Shown here in pieces: positions 1 to 9,275 of a stretch of DNA of 64,000 bases. The notes beneath the pieces were generated by a model. That model saw nothing but the letters and a program-made list of their open reading frames with translations, had not been told where the DNA came from and ran no database searches. How positions within the stretch are numbered: position 1 is the stretch's first letter; each line of letters begins with the position of its first letter. A program made the translations under genes and the position numbers. Source of the DNA: Ignavibacteriota bacterium (GTDB lineage: Bacteria > Bacteroidota > Ignavibacteria > UBA10030 > UBA6906); assembly GCA_016707525.1 (NCBI GenBank), contig JADJHP010000007.1, positions 1 through 64,000 on the forward strand. The letters run 5' to 3'.

Positions 1-2679
1 TGAACATCGCCCTAACATGTTCATTCTCAGCCGCCATAAGGTAGTATTGCTCAGCCTTTGGAATGTTCTTGAACTCGAGATGATATAACAATGCAAGGTT
101 GAACATGGCTACAACGTCTCCAGCCTCGACTGCCTTCAGATAATACTCTTCCGCCTTGTGAAGATCCTTCAATTCACCTTTGTACAGATTCGCAAGACTA
201 CCCATGGCGTCAGGGCTTCCTTCTCAGCCGCCATAAGGTAGTATTGCTCAGCCTTTGGAATGTTCTTGAACTCAAGATGATATAGCAATGCAAGGTTGAA
301 CATGGCCGCAACATCTCCAGCTTCGACAGCCTTCAGATAATACTCTTCTGCCTTCTGAAGATCCTTCAATTCACCTCTGTACAGATTCGCAAGACCACTC
401 ATCGCGTCAGGGTTTCCCTTCTCAGCCGCCATAAGGTAATATTGCTCAGCCTTCGCGATGTTCTTGAGCTCGCGTGCATTCATCAGAGCGAGATTGAACA
501 TCGCTCGGTCATGCCCCCGCTCAATTGCCATTTGGTAGTATTGCTCCGCCTTCAGCAAATCCCTAAACTCACTTCGATACAAATTCGCAAGATTAAACAT
601 CGCGTCGACATTGCCGTTTGCGACAGCCATCAGATAGTACTGCTCTGCCCTTTCGGTGTTCTTAAACTCGCGCTCACACAATAATGCGAGATTATACATT
701 GCATCGGTGTCCCCACGCTCGACCGCCATGAGGTAGTATTGCTCCGCCTTCTGCATATCCTTCATCTCGACACGATACAGATTCGCCAGGTTGAACATCG
801 CCTCGACATGTTCCCTCTCAACCGCCATGAGGTAGTATTGCTCTGCCTTCTGGACATTCTTCAATTCAGTCTCGTAAAGAAGCGCGAGACCGAAAAGCGC
901 CTTGGTCATTCCTTTAGCGGCTGCCATAAGGTAGTATTGCTCAGCCTTTGGAATGTTCTTGAACTCGAGCTCACACAGCATCGCGAGGTTGTACATTGCG
1001 TCGGTATCCCCACGCTCGGCCGCCATCACATAGTACTGCTCCGCCTTCTGAAAGTGCTTGAATTCCATATCATATAGTAAGGCGAGATTGAACATCGCAC
1101 TCGTGACTCCCTTTTCGATTGACTTCAAATAGTATTGCTCAGCCAAACTGAAGTCCTTGAGTTCCCCTCTCGCGATATTGCCAAGGACGAACTCCAAGTT
1201 TGAGAGACTAATACCATCATCGAGAAGCCGTTTCCTCGCCAGATTGTACCTTGACGCCCTCAAATCGTCGACTACTTCGCTCCTAACCTCCAAGTGTGAC
1301 TTTTCAATTTCTAACGCGTAGTGGCTCCCTTTGGCTTTAAGATAGTCCCTTGCCCCGGTAACCAGTCTATGTTGTAGTCCTTCAGGTATACTTGAAGCCT
1401 TTGCTAGGGCTTGGGAAAAATAGAACACGTGTCGTTCATCGAGTGATCTAATATGCAATGCCTCAAGATGCTTTTCTGCTCTCTCTGCAAGCTCTTCATC
1501 TCCACACCATATTTCCAAGAATCTTACAAGCCAAAGAACCTTGTTTCTATTCTTTCCTTTCCCCAAACGCATGAGGTAGTAGATATTGAAGAATCGTTCA
1601 TTAACTTGGTAAAGGTAATTCTTTGTTGATGTAGGGATCTTCCTGATCAGTTGAGCCTTTACGAGTTGTCTCAATTGAGAAGCGACCGCCTTGCTCTCCA
1701 ATCTTGTTTTTTTTGCTATCTCACCTGTGCTAATTGCATCCCAATTCTGGGCTATGGCATCGATGATCGCTTGCTGTTGCACTGAGAGACTATCAAGTCT
1801 GTGTTTGTACAAGGGGGTAACTCTATCCAAAATAACTTCGAGGTCTTTGAACGCACTCCCATCAACATCGTCAATGAAGATCTCAAAAGTAACACGATGG
1901 TTCTCGGGACTCCGCCGGTTAACCTGCGAAGCGCTTCAACCCTTGCCGGTTGCGTATCAATGACCCGGCCGATAGCCTCAGCGTGATATGTCTCTCCGAG
2001 TTTTCTCAGAAGGAGCTTTGTCTCGTTGCTGTCAAGTTCATCGAGAGTAACAACCTTGAAGAAGTCGTAAAGCGGCTCCTTGTAGTGGTGGTAAAACCTC
2101 GGGGACTCTGGACGATGCGCCAATTATCCGAAGCTGGCTGCATGTATTGAGCACCTCTCGCAGGCGTTGGTTCTCCGTCCGTGTGAACTTCTCAATTATG
2201 TCTCCAAAATTGTCGATAAGAAGGACTAATTTCTTGTTCTTGTCCTTCAACCACATCAGAAGGAGATTGAATATTTCTTCCTCAGGATGCTTCTTGTCGT
2301 AAAGTGGATCAACCAACTCTGATAGTCCTGCGAAATCACTGTAACCCGAACTGAGCGTGTCGATAACTACTGCCCAAAGTTTAGCGAGGGTGCGGACACT
2401 GTACTGCTCCTCATCAAACAACAGGGGAATGAGCCAGGGACGAAGATCAGGGTCGTTCTTGATCTCAATATTCAACCTCAGAAGGAGCGTAGTTTTGCCA
2501 TACCCCCTTTGTCCCTGGATCATGAAGTGCTGAGGGGGAACAGACATGTTGTCTCTCTTGATTGCAGCCAACAACTCCTCAAATTCTCGAAGTCTGATGA
2601 CGAAATTGTCTACAAGGTCATCTGAGGATTGAGATCCTGGATTGAAGATCTTCGGTGATATGAAATTAGTTGGCGACAT
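1..2679 (-). pseudogene. STAND-like ATPase with C-terminal Sel1 repeats (frameshifted, runs off left edge)
   Basis: The gene starts at an ATG at 2679 (protein begins MSPTNFISPK) behind a strong GGAGG, overlapping the end of the upstream ATPase gene by 14 nt. It encodes a P-loop ATPase: Walker A GQRGYGKTT, Walker B KLVLLIDNFGD and a sensor stretch LRIIGASS. A winged-helix segment follows (EIAKKTRLESKAV), then at least eleven 33-residue Sel1 repeats around the core KAEQYYLMA. Three single-base breaks interrupt it: a G-run at 2101-2104 (one extra), an A-run at 1885-1888 (one missing; T on the coding strand) and a C-run near 215-220 (one missing). After repair the protein is continuous and leaves the window. 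Base composition is clearly AT-richer than the rest of the window, suggesting transfer. The substrate is unknown; Sel1 repeats normally bind proteins, so a sensor or scaffold NTPase is inferred. Confidence 0.7.
31..430 (-). repeat. 198-bp tandem duplication inside the Sel1 repeat array
   Basis: The whole array from 1 to about 1190 has a 99-bp period (33 codons). In addition, the segment starting at 31 is repeated almost identically starting at 228. The offset is 197 rather than 198, because one C is missing from the run near 215-220. This is a two-repeat unit duplicated recently, much more similar to each other than to the other units. Confidence 0.85.
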
Positions 2680-3824
2680 TTCGCCTCCACCATTCACGCA
2701 ATAAGGGAGAATTGAACCGGTAAGTAGATGCATTGGTTTCGTTGTTAAGATAGCCATCATACTTCAGCACGTTGAGAAGGGACACATATGAGTCTTCGAC
2801 CTTGTACTCGATCGCAATATTCATGATCTCAGCAGAACTTACTGATACGCTACTCGAGGCTAGGTTCAATACCTTTTTCACGAAAGAAAACCCATTTCCC
2901 TTGTATGCTTTGCGTAGCCGGGGTGAACCAATATTCAAGTATGTTCTGTTTTTCAGGGCTTGGTTGACAGCCTCGTCAATTGTACGCGCATCAATGACAG
3001 GCATCTTGGTGCCCTGAACAATATTATATGACTCATCAAGAAGGATCTGAATATAGTATGGAATAAGCCACTCCCGTCACAGATAGTAGTCGTTCCAGGC
3101 CTTCAGGGGAAAGCGTCACGGAGGAACCTGACAAGAGCCTCTCGATTAAGGTCTGCACCTCGTCTTTGCTGAATGGGATTTGCACCGAAACGAGATCGTT
3201 GATTAGATTGGTGCAATTCAGCTCGCTTACGATATTTTCAATTCCAATAGACCCAGCATATACAAACTGGACCTTTTGCAGGAGATGCGGTGACTGCCTG
3301 AGCTCCCTCATTGTTTGAAGCAGATGTACAGCCGCTCTTTTGTCCTTGTCCTCTCTTATATTCTCCACTGTCGACGACACTTCGTCATTCAACACAACAA
3401 GCCGTTCTCCCTTCAAATCTATTGATTCAAAGAGCGACTGGACTTCAGTCCGATAGTTGATCTTGCGTTTCCCAAGCTTGATAGTCCCATCCAGCCCTAA
3501 CTCGTCGATTCTCGATGTAAAGTCCTTTATCAAGGTCGTATACTTCTTGAGAGTCCTTAGTCGTTCGGTGACGTGATTAAAGAGCTTCTCATAGTATTCA
3601 TTTTCGGTATTGACGGACTCACTGGTGTAGTAGATGACGATCGTATGCGCGGGGGGGTTATCAAACAGGTCAAATAGAGTTGATGACTTCCCAACTCTGC
3701 GTGGCGCCGCGAGCAGGGCATGTGATCCCTTTGTCAGAATACTCAGGATACGTTCTCTTATTAGCGGCCTCCCTAAATAGGCATCGCCTCGTGCGGCTTG
3801 ACCTATGATTCCTGACGTGAGCAT
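2666..3824 (-). pseudogene. AAA/STAND-type ATPase, partner of the Sel1 ATPase (one frameshift)
   Basis: The start is an ATG at 3824 (MLTSGIIGQA) after GGAGAGG. The first part carries Walker A APRRVGKSS and a Walker B-like stretch ERLVVLNDEVSS. Near 3073-3075 a C-run (G on the coding strand) appears to have one extra base: the frame ends at 3036, but the protein resumes in the next frame with WLIPYYIQILLDE, the motif normally following in such ATPases. It ends at 2666 with a winged-helix-like C-terminus (RFNSPLLREWW). Without the break it would be about 385 residues. It overlaps the downstream ATPase by 14 nt, so the two are co-translated and probably function as a pair. No nuclease or membrane domain is visible, so a role cannot be assigned; regulation of a stress or defence response is only a guess. 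Confidence 0.7.
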
Positions 3825-4314
3825 AGACCTCTCCTTCTCTAATTTTCACAAATGTAGACGACAAAATGATAATTGTCAAGTTATTTAGCAAATTGTCCAT
3901 TGCCACATTGTATCTCGCCTGCAACTTATTAGAATACAATATATTACATGATAGCAAAGAGGCGACAGGCCAGCTTCTCTAGTTGCACATTCCTATCCGT
4001 GTCAATTCACTATCAGCGCCAAACTCAGGAAGGCAAATAGTATTCGACGTATAGACTCAATGGCCTTACCTTTCCGCTTCTCACCCAAACATAAATTCTG
4101 GCCGGAGCCCTCCCCATACCCACGAACGGCCCAATAATCTGGCCCAGGTACTTTTCACTTGGCTCTTCAGAAACGTGTTCAGATTTCATTGCAAGCCAAG
4201 ACGGACTCGTTCACCTTCGACATGTATCATTATCGCCAGGTCATTGAAAACTGACATCACCGGCTCCAAAAGAACTCACAGCTACCGAAACCGTGAATAG
4301 CCCGCAGCACATTT
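3825..4314. other. Intergenic segment between ATPase operon and IS3 element
   Basis: About 490 bases without a convincing gene. The part next to 3824 is AT-rich (3840-3960) and should hold the promoter of the ATPase pair, transcribed leftward. The stretch 4225-4310 may contain leftover insertion-sequence end DNA, but no clear inverted repeat was matched. Confidence 0.5.
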
Positions 4315-4385
4315 TGTTCCGCTTCAGGTGAATTTGGACTTTTGGATGGGTAGACTATAGGAAACCCAACCAGAAGGAACTCGGT

Positions 4386-4691
4386 ATGGAACGCAAGATC
4401 GTGACGGCTGAGGTGAAGGCAGAAATACTCTGTGAGCTTCTTGAGAGTCAGGTATCTGCCTCTGATCTCATTGAGCGCTACGGCGTGAATATCAACTCGA
4501 TCTACAACTGGCGGAAGCAGCTCTTCGAAGGTGCCGCCGCCGTACTGGGGAACCGCCACGAGAAAGCATCAGAGAAGACCCAGACCGAGATCGCCAAGCT
4601 TCAGCATCAGCTTCGGGAGAAAGACGGCCTCATTGCCGAGCTTGTCCAGGACAACATCACGCTAAAACAAAGGACGATTGGTCCAAGATAA
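4386..4691 (+). CDS. IS3-family transposase OrfA
   Basis: A 101-residue protein with an N-terminal helix-turn-helix (around SASDLIERYGVNINSIYNWRK, given here as its key residues S24, Y35, W41) and a C-terminal leucine-zipper-like coiled coil (IAKLQHQLREKDGLIAELVQ region). This is the usual OrfA that recognises the IS ends and is made into OrfAB by programmed frameshifting. An A-rich stretch (ctaaaacaaagg, near 4661-4674) precedes the stop and could be the slippery site. OrfA itself appears intact. Confidence 0.85.
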   Translation: MERKIVTAEVKAEILCELLESQVSASDLIERYGVNINSIYNWRKQLFEGAAAVLGNRHEKASEKTQTEIAKLQHQLREKDGLIAELVQDNITLKQRTIGPR

Positions 4692-5640
4692 CCGGATCCT
4701 GTATAGAACCTGAGGTCCGCGACGAGATCGTTCTCTTCGTGGAGAGGATTACGACACGGACCAAGATCACGCAGAGGCGAGTTCTGGCCTGGATCGGGTT
4801 GAAGAAGAACAAGTATCACCACTGGCGAGAGCGTCTCAAGGAACAGAACCACCATCGTGGAGCGGTTCCGAAGGGGCACTGGTCTCCCCACTGGGAACGA
4901 GAGGCGGTGATTGCCTTTCGCAAGGTATATCCTGATGTTGGCTATCGATACTTGTCCTACATGGTGCTTGATCAGAATGTCGTGGCGTTGAGTCCGTCGA
5001 CCGTATACCGGATACTGAAGGCAGAGAACCTGCTCACCGCCTGGAATGGGCGGAAGACATTGAAAAAGAAGGGTTTTGATCAACCGGTGGCGATTCACGA
5101 ACACTGGCACCTCGACATCAAATACGTGAATTTCCATAGCGCGTTTCTGTTCCCGATCAGCGTCATCGATGGGTTCTCGCGAAAGTGTTCACCACGAAGT
5201 GCGCATGACGATGCTTGAACATGACGTACAGATAGCGATCGAGCGGGCGCTGCTCAAAGCCCCCGGGTATCACCCGAGGATCATCAGCGACAACGGGTCG
5301 CAGTTCATTGCCAAGGATTTCTCGGGGTACATCACGGTGAAGGGTCTTCATCACGTGCGCACGTCGGTGAATCATCCGCAGAGCAACGGGAAGCTGAAGC
5401 GCTTTCATCGGACGATCTCTCAAGAGTGTTTGAGAGTAACGAGCTCTTTCGCTCTCTGATGCACGGGAACAAATCGGAGAGTACATCGCGACCTACAACA
5501 CGAAGCGATTGCACAGCTCGATTCACTTCCTGACGCCGGAAGAGATGCTCACAGGGCAAGCTGCAGAGCGTCTCACCGAGCGCAAGGAGAAGTTGGTGCG
5601 AGCAACGAAGGTCCGTCGGGAGATGCGCAAGGCTGCCTGA
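4676..5640 (+). pseudogene. IS3-family transposase OrfB (rve integrase core), frameshifted and catalytically altered
   Basis: The reading frame enters from the OrfA region (IEPEVRDEIV at about 4706), typical of an OrfB made by frameshift. The HTH_21 part and the integrase core follow: first Asp in HLDIKYV, second Asp in IISDNGSQF. The expected third acidic residue, in an NGK-x-ERFHRT type motif, reads NGKLKRFHRT, so the catalytic Glu is replaced by Lys. Frame breaks occur near 5175-5185 (A-run) and 5430-5460; the tail ending in MRKAA resumes to the stop at 5640. The combination of substitution and frameshifts argues that this copy is inactive. Confidence 0.75.
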
Positions 5641-5805
5641 TATAACCGCACCTTGTGCAGCAAGCGTGTCATGATCGTGGATATGCGGGATGCACAAGGA
5701 GCCAACGGCGCCGATTCTCAGGCCACGACGGCAGGTGTTTACGATTGACAAAGAACATCACAATCAACGCTACCCCAAAAGTCTAATTCACGCTGAACCG
5801 ATACA

Positions 5806-6383
5806 TTTCTTCCGTGCCGGTCTTCCATGATTTCCAGGAGATCGCGCCGTTGTTCATCCGTGAGCGGCGAGAGCCCCCAGTCATCGAGGATCAGGAGCTC
5901 TACCTGCGCCACCAACTTGAGCCCCCGCAGGTACCGTCCCTCTCCTCGTGCAACGCCCAGTTCACTGAAGAGACGGCCGAGCCTGTGGTAGAGGACGGAG
6001 AGTCCCTCGCGGCATGATTGATGACCAAGTACGCAGGCTAGATAACTTTTCCCAACACCCGTCGGTCCCGTGATCAAGACATTGTGGTGTGATCGGATCC
6101 ACTGGCAATGCGAGAGCGACGTCACGAGCGAGCGATCCAGACCGCGGTGTGCCTTCAGGTCCAGATCCTCGATGGCTGCCTGTTGCCCCAGACGGGCACG
6201 GCGCAGCCGCGCGGTCAGCGACCGATTCTCCTGTTCTATGCGCTCCCGGTCCACAAGCAGACTCAGCCGTTCTTCAAAGACCAGATCATTCCACTTCGCG
6301 CTTTGCTGGTGTTCCTCCAATGCCCTCACCATGCCGAAGAGGCGCAATGCTTTGAGCGATTCAATGGTTGGATGCAGCAGCAT
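5806..6383 (-). pseudogene. istB: IstB-like helper ATPase of IS21, C-terminally truncated
   Basis: It starts at the ATG at 6383 (MLLHPTIESLKALRLFG), overlapping the end of istA by 23 nt as is usual. Walker A is GPTGVGKSYLA and Walker B ELLILDDWGL, so the AAA+ core is present. The recognisable sequence ends at MEDRHGR, after about 193 residues; the family usually has around 240-260. The open frame then continues into the IS3 terminal repeat and stops at 5739, so the last residues are not IstB. The missing part normally contains the C-terminal lid helices, so the protein is probably non-functional. Confidence 0.75.
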
Positions 6384-7936
6384 GGCGCTCCTCCTCCGTA
6401 CCCACACGGTAGTAGTCTCGGCCACGCAGATTCTCATGCTGACATGCAGCCCGAGGCTCGGCCACGGTCATCGGCGCATGTTCCTGACCCCATTCAAGGA
6501 TGTTCCTCACGCACCGGTAAGACGGGCCGCCAATGTGCAGTGCCCGGTGGCAGGCGGCATCAAGGCGTTCATCGCCCACTTTCTTCCCCAGACGCATGAT
6601 TCCCAGACACGAACGGAAGCCTTGCTCCGGATGGACTTTCGTCTTCATGATCTCTTCAAAGCCCTTCGCGATATGCTCGCCGTGCTTGCGTCCCCATTCA
6701 ATGATGCACACGGGCGTCCATTCACTATACCTGCGGTGCGAGGCCGGCATATGCTCCGAGAGCGTCGTGTGGCGGTAACGCTCGTGACTCCGCGCGTGGA
6801 TGGCCACACGCTGCCCTCGATGCAGCACTTCCACGATCGTCTCCGTCACACGCCGCCTCACCTCGTCCTTGACCAGCTTGTGGGGCACCCTGTAGAAATG
6901 GTCATCGAAGGAAACATGGTAGTCGATGTTCACCGTGGCTTTCTTCCACTGGGGGCATTCGAACGGCTGCACGGGGAGGGGCTTGAGCGCGGGTTTGTCC
7001 AACTGCTCGTAGAGCGACTGCCGGCTTCCGGGGAGCTTCTTGAACGGACGCTGGTTCAGGATCACCAGCAACTCGGCGATCGCCTCGTTGAGCTCGCCAA
7101 GGGAGAAGAATGACCTGTTACGCAGCCGGGCCAGGATCCACCGTTGAACAAGAAGGACGGCCGATTCCACTTTGGCTTTGTCCTTCGGACGCCTCACACG
7201 CGCCGGCAGGATGGCCAGTCCGTGGTATTCAGCAAAACTTGATACGTCGGGTTGATCTCCGGTCGTAGTAGCACGGTTTTGTCACCCCGGTATTGAGATT
7301 GTCCGGCACAATGGCACACGGACAGCCCTGAAAAAAGTGCAACATCCGCACATGGGAACCGATCCAGTCGGCCAACTCTTGCGTCCATGTGGCCTCGGCA
7401 TAGGAGTATCTGCTCGCGCCAAGGACGCCGACGAAGATCTCTGCTCGGCGGATCTCTCCCGTTGTGCCATCGACGACGCCCACACCATCTCCGCTGTAGT
7501 CGACGAACGCCTTGTCGCCCGCCCGGTGCGTCTGCCGCGTGCTCACTTCAAGCGTGCCGGCGAAGTGCTGATAGAGTTCACAGAACCGGCTGTAGCTGTA
7601 TCCCTCCGCGTGCTCATGCCGGTACTCCTCCCACAAGAGCTGCAGCGTCACGTGCTTGCGGTGAAGTTCAGTGTGGATGGTGCCCCAGTCCGGCATCGTT
7701 CTCGCCACCTCTGCCGGCGCTTCCACGGGGAACAGCAAGCGCTCAAGGCGGTCATCGTCCATTGCCTGGACATCAGACCATGTCACCGACGCACGCCGGG
7801 CACGGAGCAGATAATCATGCACCGTGGTCTTCTTCATGTTGGCGCCGAGGGCGATCTGGCGCTCGCTGAGCGCCTCAAGGTATGCCAAGCGGAGCACTTC
7901 TTTGATCCTTCTCACGGGTTCTCGCTTTCTGGACAT
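6361..7936 (-). pseudogene. istA: IstA transposase of IS21, two frameshifts
   Basis: It starts at the ATG at 7936 (MSRKREPVRR) with AAGGAG 6 nt upstream. An N-terminal HTH (LSERQIALGANMKKTTVHDYL region) precedes the integrase core: DYSGDGVGVV, then PDNLNTGV, then KDKAKVESAV, so the D, D and E residues are all still encoded. Two single-base deletions break the frame: after CYYD near 7275 (GACCGG, one C short) and near 7235 (after YQV, next to a T-run). Repair gives YYDPEINPTYQ-x-FAEYHGLAILPARVRRPKDKAKVE in pieces. The C-terminal Mu-like beta-barrel (VNIDYHVSFDDHFYRVPH) is intact. It ends at 6361. Confidence 0.8.
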
Positions 7937-8189
7937 CGTGACTCCTTGGGTGGGGGAAACTCCAATGACATGACTTGGTACGCGAAAATCCATCGAAAGC
8001 CCGCTCCGCGTGCGGCCTCTCCCCCCCGGTCCAAACCGGCGCCGACCGGGGGCGAGCGACGATTTCGACAATCCGACCAGCAGTCCGACCGGGGTCGATT
8101 TCTGGTCGGATTTCGCCGGAATCACTGGTCAGATAACTTCGGAATACTCACCACACTCTCGATCCAGGACATCTTCGGGGCGAAGAACC

Positions 8190-8576
8190 CCCCAGACTGG
8201 CGCTTGGGAGGTGCTGGCCGTGGCCGGCGATCAGCTCCATAGCCTGGCGCGGGAGGTTCTGCGAATCGAAGGGCTCACTGCCACTGCTATCCCGGACCGG
8301 CCGTTTGACCGGCCCGTGAACACGGTGTGTTCTTGCCGGGAGAACGGTACTGCGTGGCTGGGGCGGGGCTGTACCAGAAGGCGAGTCTCGCCGATTCCCT
8401 GTGGCAGGGCGGACTGTTCGACGTGACACAATTCCTGCTAGAGCACATTCGTGGCACGGCGGCCAACGACGTCTACGCCGTCGGGCACTTCGGCGAGGTC
8501 CTGCACTGGAACGGAAAATCGTGGCGCTCGGACCAGAACGAGGTCGGGATCCCCGGGGGCATCCATCGCGGGGATG
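8190..8576 (+). pseudogene. Fragment of a secreted beta-propeller protein gene
   Basis: Neither end is intact. In one frame (from about 8327) the DNA encodes YCVAGAGLYQKASL and ANDVYAVGHFGEVLHWNGKSW, a repeat style known from long secreted propeller proteins of the FCB group (NDV-x-AVG-x-FGEV-x-HWNG). The upstream piece (DRPFDRPVNTV) lies in another frame; removing one of two TG pairs at about 8324-8328 joins them. No start codon, signal peptide or C-terminus is present. It appears to be the host gene interrupted by insertion of the IS21 element on one side and the AbiE module on the other. Confidence 0.5.
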
Positions 8577-8615
8577 AGATTCCGAAAAGACACAGTAAGA
8601 AATCTATTGCATCTA

Positions 8616-8651
8616 TTCCCGATATGCACTATATATGGTGCATATCGGGAA
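8616..8651 (+). promoter_or_regulatory. Palindromic operator of the AbiE operon
   Basis: A perfect inverted repeat with 14-bp arms, TTCCCGATATGCAC (8616-8629) and GTGCATATCGGGAA (8638-8651), with an 8-bp spacer TATATATG. It ends 6 bases before the AbiEi start codon. A TATATA in the spacer (8630-8635) with TTGCAT 16 bp upstream (8608-8613) could be the promoter. In studied AbiE systems the antitoxin represses its own operon by binding inverted repeats upstream; the same is inferred here. Confidence 0.7.
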
Positions 8652-8657
8652 TCAAAT

Positions 8658-9275
8658 ATGAATTGGCACCAATTCAGGACCAGGATGCTTGAGCAGGGAT
8701 GCTTCAGCATTCATGAGATTTACGCCTGGGATCCAGATTTTGACCGGAACAACTTTGTACGGTGGAGCCAAAAGGGCTACCTGATCCGCTTGCGGCGGGG
8801 GCTGTATTCATTTGCCGAACTCCAGTCGGTCCCTGAGATGGCAACGTACTTTGCGGCGCGGATATACAAGCCGTCCTATATCAGTCTGCATTCTGCGCTT
8901 TCCCACTACGGACTCATTCCGGAATCGGTCTCCCGGATTACGAGTGTCACTTCGCTGAAGACAGCAGCTTTCAGGAATGAGTTTGGGGAGTACGCGTACA
9001 AGAGTGTCCGCGAGGACCTGATGTTCGGCTATGAGCCGCGGAGACTGGCAAATGGACGCGTAGCACCCTGTGCCACCCGCGAGAAGGCCCTGCTCGACCT
9101 GCTCTATCTTTATCCCTTCTACAAGACCGAGCAAGAGCTTTCGGATCTGCGCCTCGATCGGGATATCCTGCACGAGGACCTGGATCGAGCCCAATGGGAA
9201 TCGATGCTGGGTCGTTTCCACTCTCGCGCGCTTGAGAGGCGCGCCCGGTTGCTTGCAAAGGTATACGAGATATGA
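8658..9275 (+). CDS. abiEi: AbiEi-family antitoxin/transcriptional regulator
   Basis: A 205-residue protein starting MNWHQFRTRM at the ATG directly after the palindrome. The first 60 residues form a winged-helix domain (RNNFVRWSQKGYLIRLRRGLYSF pattern; key residues W41, G45, R51, G53), and the rest is the AbiEi C-terminal domain (YISLHSALSHYGLI; CATREKALLDLLYLYP). AbiEi proteins are antitoxins of type IV toxin-antitoxin modules: they counter the nucleotidyltransferase toxin without binding it and repress the operon. The stop overlaps the toxin start (ATGA at 9272-9275). A longer frame extends upstream to 8451, but it crosses the operator and the propeller remnant, so 8658 is preferred. Confidence 0.85.
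   Translation: MNWHQFRTRMLEQGCFSIHEIYAWDPDFDRNNFVRWSQKGYLIRLRRGLYSFAELQSVPEMATYFAARIYKPSYISLHSALSHYGLIPESVSRITSVTSLKTAAFRNEFGEYAYKSVREDLMFGYEPRRLANGRVAPCATREKALLDLLYLYPFYKTEQELSDLRLDRDILHEDLDRAQWESMLGRFHSRALERRARLLAKVYEI

Larger units (their letters stand above)
4315..5805 (+). mobile_element. IS3-family insertion sequence, decayed
   Basis: The ends form an imperfect inverted repeat of about 30 bp. The left end begins TGTTCCGCTTCAGGTGAATT at 4315; the right end read inward begins TGTATCGGTTCAGCGTGAAT at 5805. Both are followed by GACTTTTGG and GGTAG. The element is about 1.49 kb, normal for the family, and is flanked by TTT on both sides (4312-4314, 5806-5808), consistent with a 3-bp target duplication. 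It carries orfA and a frameshifted orfB. It lies at the truncated end of the neighbouring istB. Confidence 0.8.
5806..8150 (-). mobile_element. IS21-family insertion sequence, truncated
   Basis: It contains istA and istB in the normal order, transcribed leftward. The intact outer end lies at about 8100-8150, where CTGGTCGGATTTCGCCGG and ATCACTGGTCAG mark the multi-repeat terminus typical of IS21 elements, with a related GTCGGATTGTCG-like motif on the other strand nearby (8060-8080). The other end is missing: istB stops being recognisable at about 5808, where the IS3 element begins. The exact outer boundary is uncertain by some 20 bp. Confidence 0.7.

Noticed and set aside
1..1190. Regular 99-bp repeats resembling a CRISPR-like array
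   Set aside because: Period and sequence translate into 33-residue Sel1 repeats; there are no spacers and no cas genes.
3960..4310. A gene between ATPases and IS3
   Set aside because: No frame with start, ribosome-binding site and recognisable protein was found.
5739..5805. C-terminal residues VQRELDFWGS of the IstB frame
   Set aside because: They are encoded by the terminal repeat of the IS3 element, not by istB.
8451..8657. Upstream extension of the AbiEi gene
   Set aside because: It crosses the operator palindrome and the propeller remnant and has no homology to AbiEi.
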